A stretch of DNA of 47,808 nucleotides from positions 1-47,808 of IMG/VR virus record IMGVR_UViG_3300047667_000757, one strand, 5' to 3'. The stretch is from a virus. Below the pieces are notes generated by a model. It was not told where the DNA came from, ran no database searches, and saw nothing but the letters and a program-made list of their open reading frames with translations. Shown piece after piece: positions 1 to 8,566 of the stretch. The number at the start of each line of letters is the position of its first letter. Positions within the stretch are counted from its first letter, which is position 1. The position numbers and the translations under genes are program-made.

Positions 1-17
1 CTAAAATACTTACATCT

Positions 18-118
18 ATGAGTAACAAAAAAGAAGAGTAATTATCGAAGGTGATATTGTTGATTTAAAAGTTACTTATGTTGCTGGTGAGCGTGTAGTT
101 ACTCAAGTTAAGCAGTAA
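18..118 (+). pseudogene. Broken copy of the small ORF at 40065-40208
   Basis: This plus-strand stretch is nearly identical to the 47-codon ORF at 40065-40208, but the reading frame is broken. The ATG at 18 runs only seven codons to a TAA at 39-41, because one base is missing relative to the other copy (GAGTAATTATC here, GAGGCAATTATC there). The rest of the protein is still encoded in another frame up to the stop at 116-118. Either haplotype A has lost the gene or this is a sequence error near the window edge. Function of the intact copy is unknown. Confidence 0.65.
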
Positions 119-120
119 AA

Positions 121-142
121 AAGGGGCGATTAAGCCCCTTTG
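121..142. terminator. Bidirectional intrinsic terminator
   Basis: Perfect 7-bp stem AAGGGGC/GCCCCTT around the loop GATTAA, with A-tract and T-tract flanks. It sits between a plus-strand small gene and the end of a minus-strand gene, so it can serve both. The same hairpin is present at 40211-40232. Confidence 0.8.
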
Positions 143-145
143 ATA

Positions 146-697
146 TTAAACCTCGGTAATTTCGTAATAAAAACCCTCTACAACAATGTCAGCTGCTGCT
201 ATTGATGTAAGTCTTATCCTAGCGCTGTTATCTATAGTGTCTTGACTAATCATAGGCAACTTAAACTGCGCTGTTACTACCACGCTAGTGTCTGCTGTCT
301 TATAATAATCGTGAGCAATATTTAAAGTGTAAGGTGATGCCGCACCTTCCGCCAAATCAAACACCAAATTCAGTTCTTGGGCAGCAGCATGATCAATAAC
401 TATATCAATTCTAAAATCAACAATATCACCAATCTTTAAACTACTAAAATCAAACTTATTAGTCGACGGGTTCCACAAGTTAGCATTACCATCAGGATTG
501 TAGACAAACGTCCTTGTGCCTAAGTTATTGTTAGTTAAGAATGTGGTGGCGGATCCTGCGCCATGCGTTATCTTTGTACCTCCGTCAGCAGGGTTTGTTG
601 CAGTATCATTAGCATAAAACCAGTAAGTTTTTGTTGCTGCTGCCGGTTGCACTGTTGATGACAATATATCTTCAAGCAGTTTATTTCTAATGCTCAT
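146..697 (-). CDS. Putative virion decoration or head-fibre protein, version A
   Basis: About 183 residues, homologous over its length to the protein at 40237-40773; shared blocks include KTYWF, YNP, LWNPxTNKFDF and LKIGD. The position downstream of the major capsid gene, and the Ser/Thr/Ala-rich, beta-predicted composition, suggest a surface structural protein such as a jelly-roll decoration or fibre. No named family was recognised. I chose the ATG at 697 because AGGA lies six to seven bases before it; the frame opens earlier only through a TTG at 703. It is the last gene of head operon A. Confidence 0.5.
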   Translation of the reverse strand: MSIRNKLLEDILSSTVQPAAATKTYWFYANDTATNPADGGTKITHGAGSATTFLTNNNLGTRTFVYNPDGNANLWNPSTNKFDFSSLKIGDIVDFRIDIVIDHAAAQELNLVFDLAEGAASPYTLNIAHDYYKTADTSVVVTAQFKLPMISQDTIDNSARIRLTSIAAADIVVEGFYYEITEV

Positions 698-706
698 GAT
701 CAATCC

Positions 707-817
707 TTATAAGGCGTTAAGCCAGTCTTGTAAAAGTTGATTTCTGTTTTGTGGGTTTGTAACTGTGCCGCCATTTGCCAAAACAATTTGAGCAAGTAAA
801 TAATTCATTGTATTCAT
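707..817 (-). CDS. Small conserved head-module protein (36 aa), version A
   Basis: A 36-residue ORF directly upstream of the decoration-like gene. It is homologous to the 47-residue ORF at 40775-40918: both carry IVLANGGT followed by RNxLLQxWLxA. Retention of this motif in two otherwise diverged haplotypes, at the same position, argues that it is a real gene. Function unknown; its place between capsid and decoration-like genes suggests a virion accessory or assembly role. Confidence 0.6.
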   Translation of the reverse strand: MNTMNYLLAQIVLANGGTVTNPQNRNQLLQDWLNAL

Positions 818-832
818 AATCAAAACTCCATT

Positions 833-861
833 AAAAAGGGCAGCATATAGCCGCCCTTTTT
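833..861 (-). terminator. Intrinsic terminator downstream of capsid A region
   Basis: Perfect 9-bp inverted repeat AAAAAGGGC/GCCCTTTTT around an 11-base loop, between the 57-aa ORF and the 36-aa ORF. It is read as a terminator or attenuator for the leftward head transcript, which would lower expression of the last two genes relative to capsid. Confidence 0.7.
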
Positions 862-875
862 AATTTAAAATAAAA

Positions 876-1049
876 CTACTTAATCTTTGTTAGCTTTAGT
901 GCATCTTTTTCAGATACGGCCAAATCAGGATTCATAGAGCTTTTAAATTTAATATCTACAATTTCAAGATGATTAACGTGTGCAAGCTCCATGACATTTT
1001 CTTTGTATTGATATGTCGGAAACTCAATAAACCAAAATTTATTTTTCAT
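876..1049 (-). CDS. Hypothetical protein (57 aa)
   Basis: A 57-codon ORF starting at ATG 1049, two bases beyond the capsid stop, so it is probably co-transcribed with the capsid gene. The product is charged, with an aromatic N-terminus (NKFWFIEF) and a Lys-rich C-terminus. Haplotype B has an unrelated 75-aa ORF at the corresponding place (40943-41170), so this looks like part of the exchanged capsid block. It could be a capsid-specific accessory protein. No family recognised. Confidence 0.55.
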   Translation of the reverse strand: MKNKFWFIEFPTYQYKENVMELAHVNHLEIVDIKFKSSMNPDLAVSEKDALKLTKIK

Positions 1050-1051
1050 GA

Positions 1052-2008
1052 TTAACCCTTAGCTGGATCAGCAATTAATAAAACACCAGCAGACTCTTTT
1101 AGTGGCATAATTAAAGTCCAGTTAGTACCGGTTTCAAGCTGCGCCTTTACTGGTGATTTTACCGCACTATTCCAAGAATAACCAAGTACTGATACGTTTT
1201 CGGTGTATTCAGCTTGGTAAGTTGTTTCTAATCGAGTCTTGCCAGTACCTTCAACAATGGCACTGCGGAAGTCGTTATTAGATGCAATAGTTGCAGCCAT
1301 TGGTAGCAAGCAAAGAACACGCTCTTTTGTACCTGCGATAAGTGCAGGACTGTCTGTAACTACTGTTCGTTTACCTAAGATATCGATTACACGAACCGTA
1401 CCTTCACGGAATAGTGTTTGACCGTTATCTAAAGCTTGGCCGATCAACTTATGAGCAGTTGCACCCGTCATAATTTGAGTAGTCAAATTCATCGAAGCAT
1501 CACCATATAACGCGTGAGTATCGTTCAATGTGTTTTGACTGACTGCACCTAGAATACCGGTTAGAGCTGACACATCTAAAACAGCAGTTGATTCATTTGA
1601 CAGTGCAGCAACTAAAACACCAATAGCTTTGTTAACCTGGTCTTGCATAACAGCCATTGATAACGACTCAGAAATAACACTTAGCGCTTCACCTGGGTTT
1701 TTGCCAATCCATGCAAGTTGGTTAGGCTCCCAAGTTAGCGGACCAAAAGCTTTCATTGTTTTAACTTCGTTCATTTGATCTTGTGATAAACCGATAGCGG
1801 TAATCGCAGCTTGGGCGGCGTATGCGTCAACATCGCGCAAAGCTTGTGATACGTTATTCCAGATGGCCTCTTCTTTAAAGTCACCCATCATCGCTTCGTT
1901 TACTAAAGCAATACCTGAAGCGGCAGTAAATAAGTCTGCTTTTTGGGTTAGTTTTATAATAATTGCAGTCTGCAGTTGTGTGTTGAATACCTTCATATCT
2001 GTTAGCAT
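1052..2008 (-). CDS. Major capsid protein, version A (by synteny)
   Basis: A 318-residue protein immediately downstream of the scaffold gene, in the slot where the other haplotype carries its 335-aa coat protein. The two proteins show no similarity I can see by eye. The size, the position after portal, MuF and scaffold, and the C-terminal run of beta-type sequence fit a HK97-fold shell protein. Its N-terminal half is Ala-rich and helical. The start at 2008 is ATG with no strong Shine-Dalgarno; ATG 1996 four codons later is an alternative. Assignment rests mainly on gene order, so a diverged or different capsid family is possible. Confidence 0.7.
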   Translation of the reverse strand: MLTDMKVFNTQLQTAIIIKLTQKADLFTAASGIALVNEAMMGDFKEEAIWNNVSQALRDVDAYAAQAAITAIGLSQDQMNEVKTMKAFGPLTWEPNQLAWIGKNPGEALSVISESLSMAVMQDQVNKAIGVLVAALSNESTAVLDVSALTGILGAVSQNTLNDTHALYGDASMNLTTQIMTGATAHKLIGQALDNGQTLFREGTVRVIDILGKRTVVTDSPALIAGTKERVLCLLPMAATIASNNDFRSAIVEGTGKTRLETTYQAEYTENVSVLGYSWNSAVKSPVKAQLETGTNWTLIMPLKESAGVLLIADPAKG

Positions 2009-2011
2009 GGT

Positions 2012-2659
2012 CTAATTACTCATTTGTCTATTGAAATATGCTGCTTCAAGAGCTTTATCACCCTTGCAAGCTTCTAATGTATCAGCCACGCCACCAGCGT
2101 TTCGACTTTGTGTTGTATCAGCCCCGCTGCTATCAACACCTTTTAATATTCGTTTAAATGAGTCTTGTTCGCTAGCCCAACTATTGAACTCGTCTACACT
2201 TTTTGCTACAACAACACCGTTATGCTCGAATGTTGGTGCGTACTGTTGTTGGTCATTATAACCATCTTTTAGCATATTTGACAACATAGCTTCTGAATTC
2301 CACTTATGATCGTCATGTATGTTGCCCATAACCTTATTCATAATGTCGCCACGGTCGCGTGATTGCAGTGCATCTTTAGCTGTTAACGCGCTTGCATTGG
2401 CTGTTGCAATAGCTGCGGTTGTTTCTTTTTCTCGTAACTCTAAAGCCTCTTTGTAGCGCCCGCTTTCGACAAGCCTTTCTTCTTCTGCGGTAACAGCAGC
2501 CTTGCGAGCATCTTCAATAATTTGGTCTTTTTCTTGCGATGTCTGTTGTGCATTGCGTTTTTCGCCTAAAATATCATCACGATTCTTTGTGATTTTTTCG
2601 TTAGCATCAGTTAGCTCGGCGATTTTATCTTGCATTACTTTAATTTCTTCTTCAGTCAT
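2012..2659 (-). CDS. Phage scaffold protein, version A
   Basis: About 215 residues, highly charged and coiled-coil-like in the first 100 (Glu/Lys/Gln-rich), as expected for an internal scaffold that directs capsid assembly and is later lost. It is mosaic with the B copy (43014-43661). A central block, from DARKAAVTAEEERLVESGRY to SVDEF, is identical at protein level, while both ends differ. I chose ATG 2659 because GGAGG lies eight bases upstream; a longer frame to 2701 lacks a good ribosome site. It sits between MuF and capsid, the usual place. Confidence 0.8.
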   Translation of the reverse strand: MTEEEIKVMQDKIAELTDANEKITKNRDDILGEKRNAQQTSQEKDQIIEDARKAAVTAEEERLVESGRYKEALELREKETTAAIATANASALTAKDALQSRDRGDIMNKVMGNIHDDHKWNSEAMLSNMLKDGYNDQQQYAPTFEHNGVVVAKSVDEFNSWASEQDSFKRILKGVDSSGADTTQSRNAGGVADTLEACKGDKALEAAYFNRQMSN

Positions 2660-2705
2660 TTTGCTTCCCTCCAAGGGATAATTTACAGCCACAGGCTGCA
2701 TTTAG

Positions 2706-3323
2706 TTATTCGGTTATTATATAATCTAGCATAGCTTGGCGCAAACGTTCATCATCCTGCTTTAATGCAACCTTTTTTATTAATGCGTACTTAAATTTCT
2801 TATAAGCATTGTGAGCATCAATAACTGAATCGAACATACCTAAGTGCTTTCTCTTTCCGTTTTCTCGGCATTGCACTTTAAATTTACCCCGCTTAGAGAC
2901 GAAACAAACTCCTCTAGGGTAAATTCCTTTAGATCTTCCACAGTCAAGAAATAGATAATTAATTACAGGTGAGACAAAGATACAAGTGTCTGGAGAATAA
3001 ACCTTATTTCCTTGTACTAATATATCCTTATCTAACTGCTTATCCTGCCAATCCTGCGATTTCATCCACCGCTTAAAGCTTGAAAACACAAACCAATCAG
3101 GGGTTACAGTGCAGTCAGTGTATGTCGGAAACCTGTTCCTATGTAGCTCGCAGTAACACCGTTCTAACATGTTTTTCCATTTTTGATAGTAAGGGCAAAT
3201 GTTTGGCTTATTGTTTATTATTGGCTGTACTAGGTATTTAGCATCGTTAACGCCTACGCCGTGAACTAATTTTCTTCTGGTTAAGGATTTTTTACAGGCT
3301 GGGATTTCTTTGAATGTATTCAT
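2706..3323 (-). CDS. HNH homing endonuclease with AP2-like domain
   Basis: About 205 residues. The N-terminal half has an HNH-type layout: YYQKWKNMLERCY, then W-F-F-W spacing, then LDKDIL, GNxxYSP and CIFV. The C-terminal part (GVCFVSKRGKFKV...MFDSVIDAHNAYKK) matches AP2-type DNA-binding domains of free-standing phage endonucleases. Such enzymes cut DNA of related phages and spread their own gene. It is inserted between scaffold and MuF in haplotype A only. ATG 3323, with GAGG five bases before it, is preferred over the TTG at 3338. Confidence 0.85.
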   Translation of the reverse strand: MNTFKEIPACKKSLTRRKLVHGVGVNDAKYLVQPIINNKPNICPYYQKWKNMLERCYCELHRNRFPTYTDCTVTPDWFVFSSFKRWMKSQDWQDKQLDKDILVQGNKVYSPDTCIFVSPVINYLFLDCGRSKGIYPRGVCFVSKRGKFKVQCRENGKRKHLGMFDSVIDAHNAYKKFKYALIKKVALKQDDERLRQAMLDYIITE

Positions 3324-3415
3324 AACAACCTCGGTCAAGAGTAGTCAAAAAAGGAGTTGCACCAGCCATTGACTAAATGGTGTTCGGTAATGAACCTAGA
3401 TGCAGATTAATTATA

Positions 3416-4534
3416 TCACGTTTTATCTTGTGCCCTTAATATATTACCAAGAGTATTATTCTTTTCTTTCATCTGCTTTATTGTTAACGGGTTGTTCATA
3501 CTGTCCCCTGTCATTTTAGCAAACTCAACTGGATTCATTTTTCTTAATGCCTTGCCTAGTGTCGGGCCTATTGCAGCATCTTGATCACTAGCCTTTAACT
3601 TTTTAAGGTTAGCATAGTAAATAGAGTCACTATCTACCGGCTTACCGTCACGTTTTCCATCAACCTCAAATGATGATGCTTTTTTAGTGTCGCTAGCATC
3701 TAATTTGAATCTATCATCAACTTCAAATGTCAACGCTGATCGGCAATTTGGATGAAGGGGTGGAGTCACACTACTTAATTTCGGATCATCTTTTGCGTAA
3801 GTTGTTTGGTCAAGCCTAGCGCATGTTCTCGATGTACGGGAATCATTAACGGCTAAAAATCTATACCCCTTCAGTATATCATCATTTTTGTCTACAAATG
3901 CTATTCGGGCTGTATTTGCGTAATGATTAGTACCTGTGATTGCTAACTGCTTAGCCGACCGCCTGGCTCTATCTAATACGCTTTTTGTAGTTCCTGATTT
4001 TGATAAATCCATCTGCGATGTAATGGCGTTAGTTATTTCAGGTATTGTTTGCCCTTCAATAAATCCCGCTTGCACCACGCCATGTATTTCATCAGACCAT
4101 TTACCCCAGTAATTCTTCATCATGCTTGAATAAGATGAATAACTGTTATCAGATAATTTGACAGGTCTGATTGTCGCAATACTATTAACTGCTGCCGATG
4201 TTGGCGCTATGGCCTTAAAATCGTCATTTTCTACTAGACCATTTAATGTACTTGCTGCAAATTCTCCTTCGTAAGCGCCTAGCTCTCTATTTTCAACTTT
4301 AAGTTGTGAGGTGTAATCTTGCAAGTGCTTACGTGTAGCTGTGTCTATTTCGTCTTGTATCTTTATTTGTAAAGCGGGTGTTACTTTACGTTTGCGATAC
4401 TTGTTAAGAATAGATACCACATCATTCTCGATTGACTCAAGATAAGGTATTACTTTTAAGCCCTCGGTAGCACCAACACGCTGTACGTGAATAGTATGCT
4501 GAGAATATATAGTGGTTAGCTTTTCGTCTGGCAT
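3416..4534 (-). CDS. MuF-like head morphogenesis protein, version A
   Basis: A 372-residue protein of the phage Mu F / SPP1 gp7 family, which joins the portal in the procapsid and may be packaged as a minor head protein. The family signature is visible around residues 225-270: AVNDSRTSRTCARLDQTTY followed by PPLHPNCRSALTF. Its ATG overlaps the portal stop by one base (TAATG), indicating translational coupling. The copy at 43702-44811 is closely similar. The intervening endonuclease gene now separates it from the scaffold. Confidence 0.9.
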   Translation of the reverse strand: MPDEKLTTIYSQHTIHVQRVGATEGLKVIPYLESIENDVVSILNKYRKRKVTPALQIKIQDEIDTATRKHLQDYTSQLKVENRELGAYEGEFAASTLNGLVENDDFKAIAPTSAAVNSIATIRPVKLSDNSYSSYSSMMKNYWGKWSDEIHGVVQAGFIEGQTIPEITNAITSQMDLSKSGTTKSVLDRARRSAKQLAITGTNHYANTARIAFVDKNDDILKGYRFLAVNDSRTSRTCARLDQTTYAKDDPKLSSVTPPLHPNCRSALTFEVDDRFKLDASDTKKASSFEVDGKRDGKPVDSDSIYYANLKKLKASDQDAAIGPTLGKALRKMNPVEFAKMTGDSMNNPLTIKQMKEKNNTLGNILRAQDKT

Positions 4535-6057
4535 TATTCACTAGCCTTTAATGCTGCGATTTCTTCAAGTGCCGCATCTAGTTGAGATTGTATGCTTGCT
4601 TGCTCCTCGCTTGTGCCACCTGTCAATGTATTTTGATTAGATAATTCAATAGCTATATCCTCGTTAGATAAATCAGTTAACTGTGCTTTTCTTGCTGTCT
4701 CATTGAGTGTAACAGCAGGTAAAATACTCCCTTGTACTAATTCCATGTGAACCTTAATCATCTCAGGTGTTAAATCATCAGTGATAAAATCAGTATTAGG
4801 CTTATACGTTGATGTACTTACTTCGCCTAAAAACTGAGCTGTCCACACAAATAACTGTGTAAATCCATCGCCGACATTGTATGACATCCGCTTTAATATA
4901 GACATAGAGGCGTTTGCATCAATACGTTTGGATGTTGCCGTCTCAGTGCTCCCGCCCGGCATTACAATCTGAGCGCCTGACATTACCATGCGATCTTCAT
5001 CACGTAGCATTTCAGTAGCTATCGCCCCTGTTGCCTCAATCTGAACTATCTCTACCCTATCATTTACGCCAAACTGGTTTTTACCTTTTGCGCCAACGTC
5101 CAAACCATTTGGGTTTGATTCCTCAAACTCACCCCCATCTTGTACGAAAATATTAGTCATACCTTGCCCATGAAAATGCAAGTTATCGCGATTATCACAA
5201 TCTAAAACAAAGTGGCCCAGGTTAACGTTAGCTAAATCATAAAGAGGAAGCTTTGAATATTCAGGGCTGTTATCATCAGCACCAAAGAATTGAAACGGTA
5301 TTTCAGTGAGTGTTGAGCCGTTGGCTACTGGCATTACATCTGATAAAAGCTCATCTTTATCGTTGAATAATTGATTGTGATAAATACCGTCAATCATAAT
5401 CAATCTTCGAATGTAGTTCTTATCCTCCCACTCAAATTCATCTTTGGGTTCGCTGCGAATTTCTACGAGCCTTATTTCATCAACAGAATTAGATTTACCA
5501 TTGTTACGAGTGTATATAATCTGGTCTGCATCAAACTGAATCCATTTAGGTGAAAACTCAGGGCTTTCGTTTTGCGCGGGTGTTAGTTGGATTCTTTCGC
5601 CCTCATCATTTACAGGCGAAGCTGGCATGTCAACTAAGATACCGTATCGAGCATCAGCAATAACTTTAGCTGTGACTTTTTGAGCGACTTCACGTAATCC
5701 ACAGCCTTTACCGTCTGCATTATCAACCAAGTATTCAAGTTTAGGCTGAATCTCCGACTCTGGCTCTTTACTCCAAACCATACCACCTAGTGTTTCATAA
5801 GTGCGACCGGTAGCCGGAAACCAACGACCACGTGACCAATAAGACCTAACCCGTAAAATGTTTTGCTCATTACATCGATTAGCTTGATTTATAGCAGCTT
5901 CATCCATCCCAACAAATGATGTAAAAGTTTTATATTGCGGCCCAGGCAAGCAGGTAATTATTTTTAATACCCCATACTTACCGGTAATAGCTGCCCTTGT
6001 TTCAGAGCGAATCTTTTCTTGCTCAATGTATTCTTGGTCTAATGTGTTTAATGCCAT
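4534..6057 (-). CDS. Portal protein (DUF4055 family), version A
   Basis: About 507 residues of the DUF4055 portal family, which forms the dodecameric DNA gateway at the head vertex. Recognisable blocks: YWSRGRWFPATGRT, GGMVWSKEP, LEYLVDNADGKG, GILVDMP and, further on, the conserved segment with FFGADDNSPEYSKLPLYDLA. The protein ends in a coiled-coil-like Glu/Ala-rich tail. ATG 6057 has AAGG eight bases upstream and starts at the same residue as the B copy; GTG 6063 is less likely. The B portal is clearly orthologous but diverged. Confidence 0.9.
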   Translation of the reverse strand: MALNTLDQEYIEQEKIRSETRAAITGKYGVLKIITCLPGPQYKTFTSFVGMDEAAINQANRCNEQNILRVRSYWSRGRWFPATGRTYETLGGMVWSKEPESEIQPKLEYLVDNADGKGCGLREVAQKVTAKVIADARYGILVDMPASPVNDEGERIQLTPAQNESPEFSPKWIQFDADQIIYTRNNGKSNSVDEIRLVEIRSEPKDEFEWEDKNYIRRLIMIDGIYHNQLFNDKDELLSDVMPVANGSTLTEIPFQFFGADDNSPEYSKLPLYDLANVNLGHFVLDCDNRDNLHFHGQGMTNIFVQDGGEFEESNPNGLDVGAKGKNQFGVNDRVEIVQIEATGAIATEMLRDEDRMVMSGAQIVMPGGSTETATSKRIDANASMSILKRMSYNVGDGFTQLFVWTAQFLGEVSTSTYKPNTDFITDDLTPEMIKVHMELVQGSILPAVTLNETARKAQLTDLSNEDIAIELSNQNTLTGGTSEEQASIQSQLDAALEEIAALKASE

Positions 6058-6179
6058 CGTCACAGCCTTATATAATTTTCTTTATTATATCATTAATAGC
6101 TAAATAAATTAAACTTCGCTTGTAATAGTGCCAATCATGCCTTATATTAATGCCAATGATGACAAATAAAGGGGTTTAT

Positions 6180-6341
6180 ATGAATGTTTTGACACGAAAG
6201 ATTAGAAACAAGGGTTACAAGCTAACTGAGTTTTGCGATGCCAACCTAATATCACTTAGGAGCTATCGCAGATACGAAAAAGAAAACAATGCTAATCATG
6301 CAATGCTTAATCGTTTAATCAATGAATTGGAGAATAAATAA
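6180..6341 (+). CDS. Small putative DNA-binding protein (53 aa), version A
   Basis: A 53-residue basic protein, similar to the ORF at 46719-46883 over its C-terminal two-thirds (SYRRYEKE, NANHAMLNRLINELENK). The pattern resembles a truncated helix-turn-helix of the small phage-regulator type; this is inference. ATG 6180 has AAGGGG six bases upstream, so I prefer it to the ATG at 6150. It opens a plus-strand island lying antisense within the leftward head operon, and its stop overlaps the next start. Confidence 0.55.
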   Translation: MNVLTRKIRNKGYKLTEFCDANLISLRSYRRYEKENNANHAMLNRLINELENK

Positions 6342-6526
6342 TGACATCATTAAAAGCAGCACATGAAAAAACAGTAATGGACAAATTAACAATAAGCGTA
6401 AGTGTTACAGAGCTAGAAATATTTAAAGATTTAATTAAAATCTGTACAGATTTTTACTTAGACATGCCTGAAGATATGCGTATTAAATATGATGAGTTGG
6501 AAGATAAAATTAAGGAGAATAAATAA
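6341..6526 (+). CDS. Hypothetical protein (61 aa)
   Basis: A 61-residue ORF starting in a TAATG overlap with the previous gene, with GGAGAATAA as ribosome site. It is acidic and helical, probably an alpha-helical dimer (ELEIFKDLIKIC, DELEDKIKENK). It has no counterpart in haplotype B. Its stop overlaps the next start in the same way. Function unknown. Confidence 0.55.
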   Translation: MTSLKAAHEKTVMDKLTISVSVTELEIFKDLIKICTDFYLDMPEDMRIKYDELEDKIKENK

Positions 6527-6999
6527 TGAAAACAGTGATCGACATGGTTAATGAGCTTCAAGGCGAATGGCACAAAAGCAAAGATCAATTGTATGCTTGT
6601 GACAAAGGGGTGATTACTAACTATGATAATTTTATGCTCGCAGTAGCGGAATGCGAAACTAATTTTGGTAAGTGTGAACAGAGTTATAGTGATTATAAGT
6701 CTGAATATCATTATGGATATAGTAACCAAAGACTTATTGACATACAAATAGCAATGAGCAAACCACCAGTGTACACGCAAGAAATGGTTGCTAACGGTGT
6801 CTTACCTAGTATGGGTATGGATTGCTTATCAAAAAAATCCCATCAAGATGATAGTTACTTTAACAAGAGTTACATTAACGGTTACAGTCGAGATGGTAAA
6901 TGGTTAATATTTACCGACTACTTAGGTAATATAGAATCACACAATATCAGTAATGGAGTTTATGACTTCAAGCCACTAACAGTAGGGGATAAAGCATGA
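6526..6999 (+). CDS. Hypothetical protein with a domain shared with 15369-15950
   Basis: A 157-residue protein of unknown function. Its C-terminal half repeats the pattern of the protein at 15369-15950: YTQEM, then N-x-VLPS-x-G, then a tyrosine/glycine-rich stretch with W and GN, then FKPLTV at the end. I infer a common small beta-rich domain used in two unrelated operons of this phage. It is absent from haplotype B. Translationally coupled to its neighbours by TAATG and a four-base overlap. Confidence 0.6.
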   Translation: MKTVIDMVNELQGEWHKSKDQLYACDKGVITNYDNFMLAVAECETNFGKCEQSYSDYKSEYHYGYSNQRLIDIQIAMSKPPVYTQEMVANGVLPSMGMDCLSKKSHQDDSYFNKSYINGYSRDGKWLIFTDYLGNIESHNISNGVYDFKPLTVGDKA

Positions 7000-7184
7000 A
7001 CTATCAAAACATAGCAATAATAGTATTTGTATCAATACTGGCATTTGTAGTTATCCGTGGGCTAATCTGCTGGTACTTTAAAATTAATGAGCGTATAGCA
7101 TTACAACATAAATCATTAGTTAATCAGAAGCGTATGATTGACCAGTTAACGCAGTTGAACATTAATATTAAAGGGGTAACTTAA
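6996..7184 (+). CDS. Small membrane-anchored protein (62 aa), version A
   Basis: 62 residues with one strongly hydrophobic N-terminal segment (about residues 5-25, IAIIVFVSILAFVVIRGLI) followed by a charged helical tail (RIALQHKSLVNQKRMIDQLT). This is the layout of a single-pass inner-membrane protein with a cytoplasmic or periplasmic coiled coil. It is nearly identical to the ORF at 46880-47068, the only island gene strongly kept in both haplotypes. Its 3' end overlaps the terminase stop on the other strand by four bases. Function unknown. Confidence 0.65.
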   Translation: MNYQNIAIIVFVSILAFVVIRGLICWYFKINERIALQHKSLVNQKRMIDQLTQLNINIKGVT

Positions 7185-8566
7185 CCATCAATATTTAACC
7201 TTCCACTTTGCCTCTTAACTAAATGAGGACACGCACCCATGATGAAGCTATCAGCTAAATCATGGGATTTCTCAATCCTCTTTTTAACTTCTTTCTTTGA
7301 CTCAACCATATCAAGACCACGTTTAGAATAATCTGCCCTTGGTGCTGATAGCTCGCTTTTTAATTCTTCCAAGCCTTTTAAGTCCGATGATATGCTAATC
7401 AATTGACTGATATCATATTTCATGCCCTTTGTAACAGCGTTAAATGTATTCCTCATTCTGTCTGCAACATCACGCCACGCTTGAGCTTTTAGGTTCTCAA
7501 ATTTCTTCTTGTTTGTTATTTTCGGTGAATACTCCCGGGTAGGATTAAATACTTCAGCAGCAGCGTTAAACTTAGAGTAATTTTTATAACCTTTACCCTT
7601 TAGTATTGAGCCAACGCCCGCGCCCACGCCAATTGAATCATACGATAATATACCGCCCGAATCGCCAAGGTGTTTATATGCCCTTACTGATGAGCGCTCT
7701 AATTCGTCTTCGCCCGCTTTCCATGCGTCCATTGTGATTGCTACAGCACCATTGAATAACGTTACACAATTTCTATCAGCACCGCTATCCGCAACATCGT
7801 AACCAGCACAAATAGCACCAAATAAATCTAACTGTAATTTTTCATGAGCATCAACACAAGCGTTAACCCATGAGCGTTTGATAATTGATTGGTCGTCATC
7901 TGCGTAAGGTATGCCATTGTATACATGGTCCGCTAACTCGTAATCCTCTTCAAATTCTTCTGCAATGTCACGTAATGCTGATTCACTTAGGAATTGATTT
8001 TCATCGTAGTTAATCTTGCGAACCAATGCACCTTTAGGTGGAGCCTCTACCAATCTCTGCCATGAGTAATCCGATACTATTTGACCGTTCATTGTAAACC
8101 ACATTTCAGCGCCATCATTACGCATGATAGTTGGCCTGATAGTAGTAAACATTTTCTTAGTTAAGCTCTGGCTTTCCTCATTCCACCAAACCGTTGCACC
8201 CTCGAATGATTTAATCTCCTCTATGTTTCTGGCAATACCGTAAAATTTAAATTGGGATCCGTTAGTTTTGTGCTCGATAGAGTTAGCGTAAATATTAAAG
8301 TTAGCTTCCAAACCAAAATATACAATCTTATCTTTAAGCAATGTATAAACAGAATCTTCAATCTTGTTTTGATACATGCGAGTACATAAGAATAATTCTT
8401 TATGATGATTAGCGCGAGCGATTGCCATTCCTGCCGCATCATGTGATTTAGACGACATTCTACCGCCATGCAATACGCGCATACTAACAGGGGTTCCATC
8501 AGGTAATTTACGGGTTTTCCAGAATGGCTTTAATGCGGGGTTTAACGTAGCTTTAGTAGAAGTCAT
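7181..8566 (-). CDS. terL: Terminase large subunit (PBSX/Terminase_3 type)
   Basis: A 461-residue DNA-packaging motor. The N-terminal ATPase has a Walker A-like GGRMSSKS at about residues 34-41 and a Walker B ATVWWNEE near 124-131. The C-terminal RNase H-like nuclease shows GYDVADSGADRN near 245, YDSIGVGAG, and a late HDLADSF with an acidic residue. It cuts concatemeric DNA and pumps it through the portal. The stop end (7181-7424) belongs to haplotype A. From 7425 onward the sequence is shared, and the B version finishes at 47441-47808. Its start overlaps the end of the small-subunit gene. Confidence 0.93.
   Translation of the reverse strand: MTSTKATLNPALKPFWKTRKLPDGTPVSMRVLHGGRMSSKSHDAAGMAIARANHHKELFLCTRMYQNKIEDSVYTLLKDKIVYFGLEANFNIYANSIEHKTNGSQFKFYGIARNIEEIKSFEGATVWWNEESQSLTKKMFTTIRPTIMRNDGAEMWFTMNGQIVSDYSWQRLVEAPPKGALVRKINYDENQFLSESALRDIAEEFEEDYELADHVYNGIPYADDDQSIIKRSWVNACVDAHEKLQLDLFGAICAGYDVADSGADRNCVTLFNGAVAITMDAWKAGEDELERSSVRAYKHLGDSGGILSYDSIGVGAGVGSILKGKGYKNYSKFNAAAEVFNPTREYSPKITNKKKFENLKAQAWRDVADRMRNTFNAVTKGMKYDISQLISISSDLKGLEELKSELSAPRADYSKRGLDMVESKKEVKKRIEKSHDLADSFIMGACPHLVKRQSGRLNIDG
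7425..7551. repeat. 127-bp exact match to the window's right end
   Basis: These 127 bases are identical to 47682-47808. The base just before the match differs (G at 7424, A at 47681), and sequence beyond it is similar but diverged. It lies inside terL. Read as the point where two head-module haplotypes merge into common sequence and where the genome circle closes. Confidence 0.95.
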